Source of the DNA: Xenorhabdus griffiniae
GTDB lineage: Bacteria; Pseudomonadota; Gammaproteobacteria; Enterobacterales; Enterobacteriaceae
NCBI RefSeq assembly: GCF_015163655.1
Contig: NZ_JADEUF010000025.1
Coordinates: forward strand, 1-40,286
DNA length: 40,286 nucleotides
Direction: 5' to 3'
This document shows, piece by piece, positions 28,326-38,633 of this stretch. Under the pieces are notes generated by a model that saw only the letters and a list, made by a program, of their open reading frames with translations, made no database searches and was not told the DNA's origin. A program made the translations under genes and the position numbers. The first letter of the stretch is position 1. Each line of letters begins with the position of its first letter.

Positions 28326-29029
28326 TTTCCGTAGGGGTACTTTTTCCCTTTGATAAAGTCTTTGATATATTTTGGATATTCGCTATAACCATTCAGAACT
28401 TTTGTTTTTCCTTGACATACCGTCATTTTATCGCCGAAAACTGATTCACCTGTGGCAATTAAGATATTGTCACCGTTATTTTTATCAATACCTCTTAGCC
28501 AAGCGCGGGCTGTTCCACTAGGTGCTAGACCGATAAAGATAACTTTTCGGTAGTCAGGTGGCTGTTTTTCATATCCGGGGTAGAAAGCAGGTTCACGCAT
28601 CAGTTCCCTTATCTCCGGTGTAAATTCAAACAACGTTTGATAGGATTTTTTATCAATCACTGAATCCCAACAAATCATCATCCGAAGTGGTAAGGCTTCA
28701 CCATGATTTTTAACACTACTACCTGCTCCCCCGCCTAATTTCTGACTCCAGTTAGCCAAACTCTGAATACTCGATTGGGCTCCATCATTCATAAATTTTT
28801 GCACAATATAATTATCTTCATCCTGAAACTGAACAAAACTAACACTGGCAGGGAAATATTTCGGTGTATAAATTTGAAACCACCATTTATCGTAAGGCAG
28901 CGGTTTACTGTGGCGCACAATAGGCTTGTAAGTCACAACCCGTTTTCCGGGCGGGTAGGACTGACAAGCAGTTAATCCCAGAGCCATACCTAATCCTAGT
29001 AACAAGGCTAATGTTTTTTTGTTTCTCAT
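28319..29029 (-). CDS. DUF2931 lipoprotein, probable immunity to the Tle1-like lipase
   Basis: A 236-residue lipoprotein with lipobox GLTAC (lipid Cys at 22). The body fits the DUF2931 family: WWFQIYTPKYFPASV, MICWDSVIDKKSYQTLFEF and IFIGLAPSGTARAWLRG. Members are commonly found directly after T6SS lipase genes. The start codon overlaps the lipase stop (TAATG), so the two are translated together, the usual effector-immunity arrangement. Inferred role: periplasmic neutralisation of the lipase. Confidence 0.85.
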   Translation of the reverse strand: MRNKKTLALLLGLGMALGLTACQSYPPGKRVVTYKPIVRHSKPLPYDKWWFQIYTPKYFPASVSFVQFQDEDNYIVQKFMNDGAQSSIQSLANWSQKLGGGAGSSVKNHGEALPLRMMICWDSVIDKKSYQTLFEFTPEIRELMREPAFYPGYEKQPPDYRKVIFIGLAPSGTARAWLRGIDKNNGDNILIATGESVFGDKMTVCQGKTKVLNGYSEYPKYIKDFIKGKKYPYGKW

Positions 29030-30975
29030 TATGAAATTTCCTTACCAGCCATATCAAATATGGCTCGGTGCCATTTTGCACAAGGGCGGTTCACAAAACT
29101 GATTAACTCTACGGCATTCACTCCACCCTGAATTTGCTCCTCTTTTATAACCACGCTATTCCAGTGGGATGAGCAATGGACGTATTTAGTCTGGATCAAG
29201 GCTAACTCTTCTTCGTTAAAAGGAATAAATGGCTGGCCTTGTCGAACAGCTCGTCCTTGATTAAGCGCTTTCTCTACCAGTGGTGTAAGTTCTGGGCAGA
29301 GTTGGTAATCTTTATCATCAGCATTAGGCTTGCCAAAGATTACACCAGCTTCTTGTGCCGCATCCTTCATCACCAACATGACTACTTTAGACCAGTCATT
29401 GGTGATTTCCCGATAGAGCACCGCCGCGACTGCCACTTGTTTTTGAAAACGTTCTAGGTCATTACGGGGGTAAAACTGGTTATTTTGCCATGTTTCTACT
29501 TTTACCTCGTTGTTGTGAAGTAATGGTGCAATGGCAGGATAGTTCCTCATTTGAGATAATTCATCCTGTGCTTTTTTATATATCCAGGTAGTATTATTGG
29601 GGGTACTTTCATCTACTGTAAGGCTGCGTGGACGGGTGATGAATAATCGTTCTGTTTCAGTTGGGTTATAGCCACCACCAATATCTGAATGTGCCCCGGG
29701 GAATATAAGTTCAGGGTAATCAGGCTTGATGCTATTTAAAGAAAAATTATAGCGGCATTCATTCATCGCCGTAATCTGAAAGATATGTTCAGCAATGCCA
29801 GCAGGTAAACGAATATCAATATCGCCTGTATCGGCAGAGTGAGGATTCAGCCCATTACCTAATGTACCAATAGCTGCAACGGTATCAAAGATACCCAGAA
29901 AACGGTTTTTTCCGGTGGGGTATGAGGATTTACCCAGATAGTGGTGCTGGTTAAAGCTGTCTGCTAAGGCTTGTTCCAAAACAGGATCGTGATTAAAAAC
30001 CCTGTTGGCAAAATGTCGAGCTGCCGCAGCTCCACGGCTAAATCCAATAATATCGAATTGCAGGCATTTGATATTCTCCCGAATACTTTTCAGTGATTCT
30101 GTTAGCTCAGTTTTTATTTTTTGTATGGCCATTTCGGTTTTGGCATGAACACCGGTTTCTCCTATTCCTAACCCATACCCCACCACACTGTCTGATTTTC
30201 CTGCCTGCGTACCAATTCCTTCGATATACACTTTGATCTGGTGAGAATTATCATCAATTTTCTCATTGATATATGTTTTGTGCAAAAAATGCACATTGGT
30301 ATAGTAGCCATCATAACTGATACGTGAGGTATCACCGGGTAATCCAAATTGGTTAAAAGAACAACTCATCGACTGTTGATTGATATTGGTTGCTTCTGGA
30401 ATACATAGAAGCCTCTCATTAATATTGTCGGTATTGTTCCCCGTTCCATCAAAAAAGACACCAATCGTTAAGGTAATACCGCTTTCTATCGCCTGAACTT
30501 CCAGTACATACCGCCGATTAAGGGGATGAGCGGTAAATCCTTTTAATGTCGAATCCTTAAAATGTTCAGATGTTTTTAATTCGTCTTCTTGCCAGCCTTT
30601 CACTTTTGGGTAGGCATCGCTGATCGCACCTAATGTGATATAACGATAGTCATGCTTGCTGTTGTAGCTATTTTCTCTTACCTGAAGATTTCCTATTTTT
30701 CCAGTGTCTGGACGAGCAGGGCATTGAACCACTTTATCAGCAAGAGGCTGTGCTGAAACAGAGAGTGTTACAGGCATAGGCGGAAGATCTTCTTCACGCA
30801 ATATTCCTTTTCCATCCGTGGTACCCGCCCGCACAATGCTTTTGTTTCCCCGGCTTTTCAGCTTATAAGGTATCCCTATCAGTGGATTACCCTGCTCATC
30901 CACAAGCTGAAATTCAATCCAGTTTTTCAGTATATTCTGGCAATCAATACAATTCGTCGGATCTAACGGCTTCAT
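29029..30975 (-). CDS. Tle1-like T6SS phospholipase effector (DUF2235)
   Basis: A 648-residue protein. Residues 1-165 form a beta-rich N-terminal region with an Ig/carboxypeptidase-regulatory-like repeat (DEQGNPLIGIPYKL, GTTDGKG). Residues about 168-480 are the DUF2235 alpha/beta hydrolase: FFDGTGN (174-180), nucleophile elbow GFSRG (Ser313), FDTVAAIG (D364) and GAHSDIGGGY (427-436). Tle1 enzymes are phospholipases delivered to the periplasm of rivals, where they attack membrane lipids. The gene follows vgrG and a DUF4123 adaptor and precedes a DUF2931 lipoprotein, exactly the context of a VgrG-carried effector. It appears intact. Confidence 0.92.
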   Translation of the reverse strand: MKPLDPTNCIDCQNILKNWIEFQLVDEQGNPLIGIPYKLKSRGNKSIVRAGTTDGKGILREEDLPPMPVTLSVSAQPLADKVVQCPARPDTGKIGNLQVRENSYNSKHDYRYITLGAISDAYPKVKGWQEDELKTSEHFKDSTLKGFTAHPLNRRYVLEVQAIESGITLTIGVFFDGTGNNTDNINERLLCIPEATNINQQSMSCSFNQFGLPGDTSRISYDGYYTNVHFLHKTYINEKIDDNSHQIKVYIEGIGTQAGKSDSVVGYGLGIGETGVHAKTEMAIQKIKTELTESLKSIRENIKCLQFDIIGFSRGAAAARHFANRVFNHDPVLEQALADSFNQHHYLGKSSYPTGKNRFLGIFDTVAAIGTLGNGLNPHSADTGDIDIRLPAGIAEHIFQITAMNECRYNFSLNSIKPDYPELIFPGAHSDIGGGYNPTETERLFITRPRSLTVDESTPNNTTWIYKKAQDELSQMRNYPAIAPLLHNNEVKVETWQNNQFYPRNDLERFQKQVAVAAVLYREITNDWSKVVMLVMKDAAQEAGVIFGKPNADDKDYQLCPELTPLVEKALNQGRAVRQGQPFIPFNEEELALIQTKYVHCSSHWNSVVIKEEQIQGGVNAVELISFVNRPCAKWHRAIFDMAGKEIS

Positions 30976-30996
30976 TATTGCTTCCTTATATTTTAT

Positions 30997-31785
30997 TTAT
31001 CCGTCAATGCGTGCGTTGAGAGCAAGCTGTTGGTTATCGGTAATAAAATGATCAATTGTTAACTTGTCCAGTTTGCATTTTTCACCTCTCATCTGTTTCA
31101 GCCACGTTACAAGGCTGATCTGCAATTGCCCTGCTGGTTCATCCAGTTTCAATGCTAATTCAGGGTCTTCTTCCCAAAGTTGGCAACTTAACGCGTAAGC
31201 TAAATTCTTGAGAGTCGTATTAGTTGAGTAACGGGCTTCAATCAGATGATCACCCAACACAAACAAATTCGTATTCAGTTCCTGAGGGCAATTTTCTGGC
31301 CGGTAATAGCAAACCGGGTCAGGCGTATCGATCATCAACTCGTTAACCGGTGTTAACAGCTTACGCCAGTCACCAGGTTTCAGGGCTGGTAGCAGGGGAG
31401 TGAAAATACGGTTATCCATCAAACGCAAAATAACCACACGACCACGCAGCAGCACCTGTTGATGTAACCGCCAATGCTCTAGCTGAAATGACCACGGCAG
31501 TGTGCTGCGATAACCCCAGCCCCAACTGGCATCGCTGAGTTCGTGTTTATCGAGCAGCAGAGCCAGTTCTGGCAGGCTCTTGGCTTTGGGTTGGATCAGC
31601 CACGGGCTTTGTTCCAGCATGGCATTCATCGGGGTGCCGCTGTAGAGCGGAAATGCCTGCTCTGCCCAGCCGTTGAGGTAAAAAGTCTGGACAGGGTTCG
31701 GTTCCGCCAGGCTGTTGACCAAAAAATAACAATCCCCTCTGTCCTGATGTGATAGCCAGGTTTTCCAATCAGTTGGTTCCATCAT
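30997..31785 (-). CDS. DUF4123 T6SS effector adaptor
   Basis: About 262 residues from the ATG at 31785, two bases after the vgrG stop; a longer frame overlapping vgrG is not needed. DUF4123 proteins (Tap/TEC) chaperone effectors and load them on a particular VgrG without being secreted. The N-terminal half shows the family pattern (CYFLVNSLAEPNPVQTFYL, then a helical middle with WGWGYRS and LRGRVVILRLMDNRI). Position between vgrG and the lipase supports this. It should dock the Tle1-like effector on the VgrG C-terminus. Confidence 0.88.
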   Translation of the reverse strand: MMEPTDWKTWLSHQDRGDCYFLVNSLAEPNPVQTFYLNGWAEQAFPLYSGTPMNAMLEQSPWLIQPKAKSLPELALLLDKHELSDASWGWGYRSTLPWSFQLEHWRLHQQVLLRGRVVILRLMDNRIFTPLLPALKPGDWRKLLTPVNELMIDTPDPVCYYRPENCPQELNTNLFVLGDHLIEARYSTNTTLKNLAYALSCQLWEEDPELALKLDEPAGQLQISLVTWLKQMRGEKCKLDKLTIDHFITDNQQLALNARIDG

Positions 31786-31787
31786 GC

Positions 31788-33782
31788 TTATTCTGCTCCA
31801 GTGATAATCCAGTTTTCTTCTTGCTGCGCAAGAATGGCGCAAGGCGGTTTAGCCGGAAACTCTACCATCGGCAATGGCGCCACACCTTCCGGTAATTGTA
31901 GTGCCAGCCCGCGTCCGCTGCCGGCTGAACCCTGCCCGACATTAATCGGTGAAGAGAGAATCCCGCCCGGCGTAACTTTCAGAAAACTGCCGCCCACTTT
32001 CAGTGTGATTTCTGCTGCCGCCTCCAGTACCACTTTGCCGCCGCTTTTCAGGTGAATTTCCTGCCCGCTGTCAATCACGGTGGCATCGCCGGTCTGGATA
32101 TGCTGGCTGCCGGCAATCCGGTGCGAAACATCCCCTTCAGTCGTGACTTTGCGTGAACCGGCAACCTGGTTATGGTCATCGGCGCGAATATCGTGGTAAC
32201 GGTTGTTATCGATACGGCTCTTCTGGTCATGTTTGATATGCCAGTACGCATCATTTTCGATATGCGCCGTAAAATCTTTCTGTCCGTGAAAATAGATTTC
32301 TTCACTGCCTTTGGCATCCTCAAAGCGCAGTTCGTTAAAGCCTTTACCTTTGTGGGTTTTGGTCTTGAACGTAGTTCGGGTTTTGGCTGCCGGCAAATCC
32401 AGCGGCGGACGGTTCAGGCCGTTGTAAACACAACCGGTGACAATCGGACGGTCAATATCACCGTTCAGGTAAGAGATAATCACTTCCTGCCCGATGCGCG
32501 GTATCGCCATAAAGCCAAAACCGTTGCCATTCCAGCCCTGTGCCACCCGTACCCAGCACGAAGCGCTGTCATCCGGCTGGTCATAGCGGTTCCAGTGGAA
32601 ATGCACTTTAATTGCGCCGTCTTTATTGACGAAAATTTCTTCCCCTTCCGGGCCAACGACTATCGCCGTTTCATCACCATCGGCTAAGGGTTTGTAGTGG
32701 AACGGCGGACGCCAGTCGGCAAGACCATCAATAAAGCTAAAGGTATTGCTGAGTGTCGTACCCTGCCCGCTGTTATCGCCCAGCGCTTGTGGGCAATGCC
32801 CGCGATGGCTGATGGTGACGATTTGCCAGCGGGCGTTGAACGGTTTGTGTGGGTGATTTTTTATCTCGAAGATTTTTCCCGGCATCAGTTTGATGCAGTT
32901 ACTGTTGCCGCTGCCGGTCTGTTTCTGGTTATCCAGTGCTTCTTGCCGGTATTTTAAAAACGGTTTGGCGGCCGCATCTTTCTGAAAGCGCCCGTAACTC
33001 TCAAACACGGTGTAAGGGGTCTGGCTACCGAAATCGCGGAAACCTTCACTGCTTTGCATATGGGAGAGGTGATAGCGTGGGTTCTCCGGGTTGAAATCTT
33101 TGTGCAGGCTGCGCTGCGGGCTCATGCCGACGCCCAACTGCACCTGATAAATCGTATCGATTCCGTGTGCCGTTTCCGGCTGGGGCTGGTATTGCAGTGG
33201 CAGACCGGCGGTCATGCCGAGATGGCTGTCGCTGAAAAACAGCGTTTCATCCTCAAACCAGAAACTGATACCTTCTTCGGCCGCTAACCGGCTGAAAAAA
33301 GCATAATCGGATTCGCGCTTCTGGGTCACATATTCCCGGTCCTGATGTGCATCGTAAAGTTTTGAATCGGCTTTTACCCGGTGTTTTTTCAGCAGGCTGT
33401 TTAATATCGCTGGGGCATTTTGCTGATGGTAAATCCGGCTGTCCTGATTCAGTGTCAACCGCCAGCAGGCAGGGCGAACTGTCATAGTATAAAGCGTCTT
33501 GTTACCATCGGTGCCTACCCAATTAGCGTGAGAGACAATCCCGGTGATTTTGCGCTGCTCTGTTTCACCATAAAAAACCTGCAACACCGCTTCCTGCATC
33601 AGCAGCGAAGCCAAATCAATTTCTGCCTGCGGCTTAAAGGGGTTCGCGTTACCGGCCCTGACCAATGTCAGGTTGAGGGTAAACAGCTCAGAGAGTTGTT
33701 CTTGCAAAGAAAAATCGCCGACCGCAAAGGTGTCTTCCGGCATACCCGCGATACGGCAGGTAAAACGTAATCCACTTTTCAT
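31788..33782 (-). CDS. vgrG: T6SS spike protein VgrG
   Basis: A 664-residue VgrG (TssI). The gp27-like base spans about residues 1-370; the gp5-like OB domain follows (WVRVAQGWNGNGFGFMAIPRIGQEV with the conserved SYLNGDIDRPIVTGCVYN). Then a repetitive beta-helical needle (about 490-600) with SGGKVVLEAAAEITLKVGGSFLKV. The last 60 residues form a Pro-rich tail ending ENWIITGAE, a likely docking segment for the adaptor/effector. No enzymatic C-terminal domain is fused. It is 32 bases after tssF. Confidence 0.96.
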   Translation of the reverse strand: MKSGLRFTCRIAGMPEDTFAVGDFSLQEQLSELFTLNLTLVRAGNANPFKPQAEIDLASLLMQEAVLQVFYGETEQRKITGIVSHANWVGTDGNKTLYTMTVRPACWRLTLNQDSRIYHQQNAPAILNSLLKKHRVKADSKLYDAHQDREYVTQKRESDYAFFSRLAAEEGISFWFEDETLFFSDSHLGMTAGLPLQYQPQPETAHGIDTIYQVQLGVGMSPQRSLHKDFNPENPRYHLSHMQSSEGFRDFGSQTPYTVFESYGRFQKDAAAKPFLKYRQEALDNQKQTGSGNSNCIKLMPGKIFEIKNHPHKPFNARWQIVTISHRGHCPQALGDNSGQGTTLSNTFSFIDGLADWRPPFHYKPLADGDETAIVVGPEGEEIFVNKDGAIKVHFHWNRYDQPDDSASCWVRVAQGWNGNGFGFMAIPRIGQEVIISYLNGDIDRPIVTGCVYNGLNRPPLDLPAAKTRTTFKTKTHKGKGFNELRFEDAKGSEEIYFHGQKDFTAHIENDAYWHIKHDQKSRIDNNRYHDIRADDHNQVAGSRKVTTEGDVSHRIAGSQHIQTGDATVIDSGQEIHLKSGGKVVLEAAAEITLKVGGSFLKVTPGGILSSPINVGQGSAGSGRGLALQLPEGVAPLPMVEFPAKPPCAILAQQEENWIITGAE

Positions 33783-33814
33783 TTTTATTCCTTATCGGTT
33801 ATGACATGAATGCC

Positions 33815-35572
33815 TTACATAGCTGGGCGTAATCCATCGACGTGCCAGAACTGCCACAACACTTTACTGTTGTCCGGGGTAAAAATTTTCAGCATGACGA
33901 ACGTGGACTGGCTGATAAAACAGGCCATCGCCTGATTGATTAACCGGCTGAAGCGGTACATCTCGCCGGGGTTGCGGTAACAATCGGGGTTCAGGGTGAG
34001 CGATAACACATACCCCCGAACCGGTTGCCCACGCCTTAAGCGGTCAGTCAGGCGCTCTTTTACCTGCACAATGCCGTCAATGTGTTGCTGGAACTGGCGG
34101 CTCAGCGGACGGTTGGTCTCGCTATGTGGGTCAAACAGACGGAGAAATTGTTTCAGGCTGTCGGTGGTAAATAACATCATCGGTGGGCTGGAGAGGCAGG
34201 AGAGCAGCGGCCAGCCGTTATTTTCCTGTAACAAGGGCGGATAATCGGCCATCACCGGAATAATATTCTGCACATCAAGATGAGATGGTGCACTTTCCGG
34301 TGTCACGGTAATTGCGCCCTGTTCCAGCGTCAGTGCCTGCTCATGGTAGCCGATGAAAGAGCACGAGACAGCAATCTCCGGCAGGTTGTTTGCCGGGTTG
34401 CCAGTCAAATCAAAAAAGCACAGCCGGTGCAGGGTTCTGCCCAGAAAATCAGACTCAGTCTGGAGCTGGTAGTAAAACGTGTCGGGCTGCGCATCGTCAT
34501 CGAAAAAACGCCCAGCGGGAACAAACTGCTCAATCGGCAGCCAGTGATAAGGCGTGCCACGCTGCTCGCTGTCTTCGGGCTGCACCACCACCTGAACCGT
34601 CCGCAGCCGGTACAGGCACACCGATTCCCCCAAGGGCAGCGGATAGCGGTGATTACCGGCTTCCAACCGGACTGGTGGACTGGTCTGGTTTTCCAGATGA
34701 ATCGCCGGAACACAACCCAACAAAAATGCCCCCTCGACATCATCCAGCGGCAATTCGCCCTCGAAACGCAAAATCAACTCAAACGTGCCATCATCATTCA
34801 GCGGGACTTTGGCGCAACTGTTGCTGATATCCAGCGTGACAAAGTTATAAAGCGCCGGCAACGCATAGTATTCCACCAACGGTTGCAGGCCGGAATAGGG
34901 ACTTTTGGCGGTGGGCAGCAACGGTTCGTCAAGCAGGCCATGCCAGCCATAAGGGAAATGTTTAATTGTTCGCCGCTCGCCCTGTGTGTTCAGGCTGACA
35001 TCACAGATATATTGATCCAGCCACAGGTTGAGCTGGGCGGCGCGCTTCGTATCGGTGCCAAGGAAAAAAGATAAGGCTCCGCTTTGCCAGAAAGAAGACG
35101 CCGAACCGGTTTGGCATAGTGTCAGGATAATTTCACTGTGAGTGCCCGTTTTCCTGATGGCGCGTTCCTGCACAATCAATGGTTCAATATGCAAAGGACG
35201 GCAGGTTTTAAAGTCGAGTAATTGTCCGTTAAGGTTGGCAGTCACTAACGTCCCCTGTGGGATATCAGCCGTGCCCTGATGTTCATCATCCGCGGGCGTA
35301 AACTGCATTATCGTTGTCGGTGGGATTGGAGACAGGGCTAACGGCCAGATACGGGAGAGAAGACCGTGAACAATTTCGGGAAAATTATCCTCAAGCTTGT
35401 CCCGCAGGTTGGCAATCAAAAACGCAAAGGCTTCAAAAACCCGTTGAATATCGGGATCATGAGAGGAAACCAAAAATTCAGCCAGATGCGGCGACTCTTT
35501 CGCGATGTACTCAGCCAGCTCTCGCAGGTAAGCGCGCTCTTTTAGATAGAGAGATTCCTTGTCATTTTTCAT
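33815..35572 (-). CDS. tssF: T6SS baseplate subunit TssF (orphan)
   Basis: About 585 residues from the ATG at 35572 (MKNDKESLYLKERAYLREL), typical of TssF starts; the frame extends 33 residues further upstream with hydrophobic, atypical sequence. Family signatures include RELAEYIAKESPHLAEFL, DPDIQRVFEAFAFL and PEIVHGLLSRIWPL, and the C-terminal LNPDCYRNPGEMYRFSRLINQ. TssF forms the baseplate wedge with TssG and TssE. Here tssG, tssE, tssK and the sheath genes are absent; darP follows upstream. It is full-length but no strong ribosome site is seen. Confidence 0.9.
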   Translation of the reverse strand: MKNDKESLYLKERAYLRELAEYIAKESPHLAEFLVSSHDPDIQRVFEAFAFLIANLRDKLEDNFPEIVHGLLSRIWPLALSPIPPTTIMQFTPADDEHQGTADIPQGTLVTANLNGQLLDFKTCRPLHIEPLIVQERAIRKTGTHSEIILTLCQTGSASSFWQSGALSFFLGTDTKRAAQLNLWLDQYICDVSLNTQGERRTIKHFPYGWHGLLDEPLLPTAKSPYSGLQPLVEYYALPALYNFVTLDISNSCAKVPLNDDGTFELILRFEGELPLDDVEGAFLLGCVPAIHLENQTSPPVRLEAGNHRYPLPLGESVCLYRLRTVQVVVQPEDSEQRGTPYHWLPIEQFVPAGRFFDDDAQPDTFYYQLQTESDFLGRTLHRLCFFDLTGNPANNLPEIAVSCSFIGYHEQALTLEQGAITVTPESAPSHLDVQNIIPVMADYPPLLQENNGWPLLSCLSSPPMMLFTTDSLKQFLRLFDPHSETNRPLSRQFQQHIDGIVQVKERLTDRLRRGQPVRGYVLSLTLNPDCYRNPGEMYRFSRLINQAMACFISQSTFVMLKIFTPDNSKVLWQFWHVDGLRPAM

Positions 35573-35853
35573 TGAATTTAACTTATGTTTTATCAATAGG
35601 GTTTCGGTGTCATGCTGAATATCAGTGAGATAAAATGCGAAAACGATCAGCAAAGCACGTTTATTGTACATGCTTATAGGTCAAATTAATTAACCAATTA
35701 GATTCAATTTTCAGCTGGTTTTGGCGAAATATGGGGATGTCGGCCGTTTTTGATAAGAAATTTAGATAAAAATAAGGGCAGCATTCCATTGCCGTACTGT
35801 ATTGAATTGCGATTATGATCTTTCCCATTGGGGACTGAATAAAGCCGGAAATG

Positions 35854-35880
35854 ACCGCCAATTCTTAATGAAATGGCGGT
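35854..35880 (-). terminator. Candidate terminator after darP
   Basis: ACCGCCA / TGGCGGT hairpin with partial pairing in its 13-base interior, just beyond the darP stop. The T-run is weak. Confidence 0.5.
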
Positions 35881-35889
35881 GAAGGTGGA

Positions 35890-36426
35890 TTAAGCGGATT
35901 CCGATAACTCTTTCAAATATTGGAAAATTTGACGGTAGGATTTGGGTGGCTTGTTAGCTGCCTTTTCCTTTTTCGCGTTACGAACCAATGTGCGAAGTTG
36001 CTGGCGATCAGTATGTGGATACAATGTGATGACTTCTTCAAAGGCATCATCATTTTCAAGCAATTTGTCACGTAGTTCTTCCAGTTTATGTAAAACAATG
36101 ACTTGCTGGTTGTGACGGTTTTTCAGTTTATCCAACGCCGTGGTAATTGGCTCAGGATCACGGGCACGCAACAGTTTGCCAATGAGCTGCAATTGACGGC
36201 GACGTCCTTCACGCTTGATTTTCTGTGCCAACTCAATGGCTGCCCGCAAATCTTCATCCAGTGGAATGCGCTCCAGTTGGCTTTTACTCAGTTCAACCAG
36301 TTCTGTGCCCAACTTTTTCAGAATTTCTGCATCTCGCTTGATTTCACTTTTACTGACCCAGATTATCTCTTCTTCTTCCTCTTCAGCAGGATAATTGTCG
36401 AGCCAATCTTCAGGCTGCTTTGCCAT
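35890..36426 (-). CDS. darP: Ribosome assembly factor DarP (YjgA)
   Basis: A 178-residue, highly charged helical protein, close to the 183 residues of E. coli YjgA. It assists late assembly of the 50S subunit near the peptidyl transferase centre. The acidic N-terminus ([23 protein letters not shown]) and [18 protein letters not shown] are diagnostic. It is divergent from pmbA, as in E. coli. Confidence 0.96.
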   Translation of the reverse strand: MAKQPEDWLDNYPAEEEEEEIIWVSKSEIKRDAEILKKLGTELVELSKSQLERIPLDEDLRAAIELAQKIKREGRRRQLQLIGKLLRARDPEPITTALDKLKNRHNQQVIVLHKLEELRDKLLENDDAFEEVITLYPHTDRQQLRTLVRNAKKEKAANKPPKSYRQIFQYLKELSESA

Positions 36427-36623
36427 AATTGTTTTCCTTCTAAAAAGGCCGGATAAGGTACGTTTTGGAGCATGACCTATCGTCCGGTGGGTGTTAACAT
36501 CCTAATATTGTGTATTGTAACTGGGAAAATTGCCGGATTACCACTCGACATTCGTGTCATGAACCGGAAACAGGCATTTTTTCTGACGAATTCTCTCTTT
36601 AATTCAATGGATTACGTTAATTA

Positions 36624-37967
36624 ATGATAGTCACCAATCAACAAATCGCACAGCAGCGTAAACTGCTGGAAGATGCGGTTGCCCATGCGCTGGAATTGGC
36701 TAAATCCGGTTGTGATGCTGCGGAAGTCGCGGTCAATAAAACGACGGGAATTAGCGTCAGTACCCGTTTTAGTGAAGTCGAAAATGTTGAGTTTAACAGT
36801 GACGGCGCATTGGGGATCACGGTTTACCACCAGCAGCGCAAAGGTAGCGCTTCATCAACAGATCTCAGCCCAGAGGCGATTGCGCGTACTGTGCAGGCTG
36901 CCATTGATATTGCGCGTTATACCTCGCCTGATCCTTATGCTGGCCCGGCCGATAAAGCGTTATTGGCATTTGAAGCGCCTGAATTAGATCTTTTCCATCC
37001 CGCAGATTTAGATGCAGATAAAGCCATTGAGTTGGCAGCCCGCGCTGAACAAGCGTCATTGCAGGCAGATGGGCGCATTACTAATACGGAAGGCGGAAGT
37101 TTCAACAGCCATTATGGTATCCGGGTATTTGGTAATAGCCACGGTATGCTGCAAAGCTACTGCTCAAGTCGTCATTCTATGTCAAGCTGTGTGATTGCCG
37201 AGCAAGATGGCAATATGGAACGCGATTATGCTTATACTGTGAGTCGCCATTTTGACGAGTTGGAATCGCCTGAATGGGTGGGGCAAGAGTGCGCGCGTCG
37301 TACGCTTTCTCGTCTGGGGGCGCGTAAGTTACCAACCATGAAAGCGCCAGTGATCTTTGCTGCGGAGGTGGCTACGGGGTTGTTCGGTCATTTGGTTGGC
37401 GCAATCAGCGGTAGCAGCATTTATCGTAAATCTTCTTTCTTGTTGGATAGCCTGGGTAAACCGATTTTGCCTTCATGGCTGACGATTGAAGAACAGCCGC
37501 ATTTATTGCGTGGGTTAGCTTCAACGCCATTTGACAGCGAAGGTGTGCGTACGATACCACGTGATATTGTTAAAGAGGGTGTTTTGCAGACTTGGTTACT
37601 GACTTCCTATTCTGCCCGTAAGTTGGGAATGGTGAACACGGGCCATGCAGGAGGAATTCATAACTGGCGTATTGCAGGCCAGGGGCTGGACTTTGCTGGC
37701 TTGTTGCGTGAAATGGGCACTGGCCTGATTGTCACTGAACTGATGGGACAGGGCGTTAGCGCGGTGACGGGGGATTATTCTCGCGGCGCATCCGGCTTTT
37801 GGGTTGAGAATGGTGAGATTCAATATCCTGTCAGTGAGATCACCATTGCAGGCAATTTGAAAGATATGTGGGCGAATATGGTAACAATTGGTAATGATAT
37901 CGAAACACGTAGCAATATTCAGTGTGGTTCGGTGTTGCTGCCGGAAATGAGTATCGCCGGTCAATAG
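36624..37967 (+). CDS. pmbA: Metalloprotease subunit PmbA/TldE
   Basis: A 447-residue partner of TldD. It lacks the HExxxH zinc motif, as TldE proteins do, and carries family stretches such as [20 protein letters not shown] and [21 protein letters not shown]. TldD/E degrades unfolded peptides and matures microcin B17-type products. The 197-bp gap to divergent darP should hold both promoters. Confidence 0.97.
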   Translation: MIVTNQQIAQQRKLLEDAVAHALELAKSGCDAAEVAVNKTTGISVSTRFSEVENVEFNSDGALGITVYHQQRKGSASSTDLSPEAIARTVQAAIDIARYTSPDPYAGPADKALLAFEAPELDLFHPADLDADKAIELAARAEQASLQADGRITNTEGGSFNSHYGIRVFGNSHGMLQSYCSSRHSMSSCVIAEQDGNMERDYAYTVSRHFDELESPEWVGQECARRTLSRLGARKLPTMKAPVIFAAEVATGLFGHLVGAISGSSIYRKSSFLLDSLGKPILPSWLTIEEQPHLLRGLASTPFDSEGVRTIPRDIVKEGVLQTWLLTSYSARKLGMVNTGHAGGIHNWRIAGQGLDFAGLLREMGTGLIVTELMGQGVSAVTGDYSRGASGFWVENGEIQYPVSEITIAGNLKDMWANMVTIGNDIETRSNIQCGSVLLPEMSIAGQ

Positions 37968-37984
37968 GGATACTCAATTAACAG

Positions 37985-38013
37985 CAGCCAGTTCGGCATC
38001 ACTGAGCTGGCTG
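37985..38013. terminator. Candidate hairpin between convergent pmbA and rnk
   Basis: CAGCCAGTTC ... GAGCTGGCTG with a nine-base loop lies between the ends of the two convergent genes. No long T-run is seen on either strand. Confidence 0.45.
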
Positions 38014-38017
38014 GAAA

Positions 38018-38428
38018 TTAGCGGTGATATTCACCCGCGGCTTCTGGCTGATAAAGTATTTCTAATACTTTTATGCGGGTTGTTTCACCGTTTGGCAATG
38101 TCCATGTGATTTCATCATTCACCCGTAAACCCAGAAGAGCAGCACCCAAAGGCGCCATAACGGACAGATGTTTGGTGCTGTCTTGCAGGGAAGCAGGGTA
38201 GACCAGCGTACGAACACGCTCTTCATTACTGCCCTGATCAATAAAGCGAACTTCACTGTTCATGGTGACAACATCGGCTGGGATATCTACCGGTGCCACT
38301 ATTTCTGCCCTATCCAACTCTTCGTTCAAGGCCTCTGCGATGCGGGTATTGGCAAAAGCAGGTTGTTCCAACAAGGAATCTAAACGTTCGGCATCCAATT
38401 CATTGATAATGATTTTAGGTTTTTTCAT
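38018..38428 (-). CDS. rnk: Nucleoside diphosphate kinase regulator Rnk
   Basis: 136 residues from the ATG at 38428 ([16 protein letters not shown]), matching E. coli Rnk exactly in length. Rnk belongs to the GreA/GreB family and can contact RNA polymerase, with an N-terminal short coiled coil and a C-terminal FKBP-like domain ([22 protein letters not shown]). The longer upstream frame lacks support; a GGAG site precedes the chosen ATG. Confidence 0.95.
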   Translation of the reverse strand: MKKPKIIINELDAERLDSLLEQPAFANTRIAEALNEELDRAEIVAPVDIPADVVTMNSEVRFIDQGSNEERVRTLVYPASLQDSTKHLSVMAPLGAALLGLRVNDEITWTLPNGETTRIKVLEILYQPEAAGEYHR

Positions 38429-38454
38429 ACCACACTCCAAATTAGGCTCAATAC

Positions 38455-38494
38455 AAAATAACACCCCACATCGCAAGGAGGGGGGTGTTATTTT
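38455..38494 (-). terminator. Terminator-like perfect 13-bp hairpin between alr and rnk
   Basis: AAAATAACACCCC and GGGGTGTTATTTT pair perfectly around a 14-base loop. The A/T flanks would allow termination in either direction; the likely client is the racemase gene, whose stop lies 140 bases upstream on the minus strand. Confidence 0.75.
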
Positions 38495-38633
38495 CAAAGT
38501 AATTAAAATGATATTAGGCTGTTCTGCCGCGAAAATAAAGAGATCATGATCACGAACTGTTTTGCATTGCTAATGAAACAAAGCCTATTCGTAATGGAAA
38601 AAAGAACAGTCTGCCACCATTTTGATCCACAGA

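Noticed and set aside
32172-32687. 171-residue plus-strand open frame within vgrG
   Set aside because: Shadow of the conserved vgrG coding strand; its sequence has no domain.
34280-35074. 264-residue open frame on the plus strand within tssF
   Set aside because: It is antisense to well-conserved tssF, has no recognisable domain and lacks a ribosome site.
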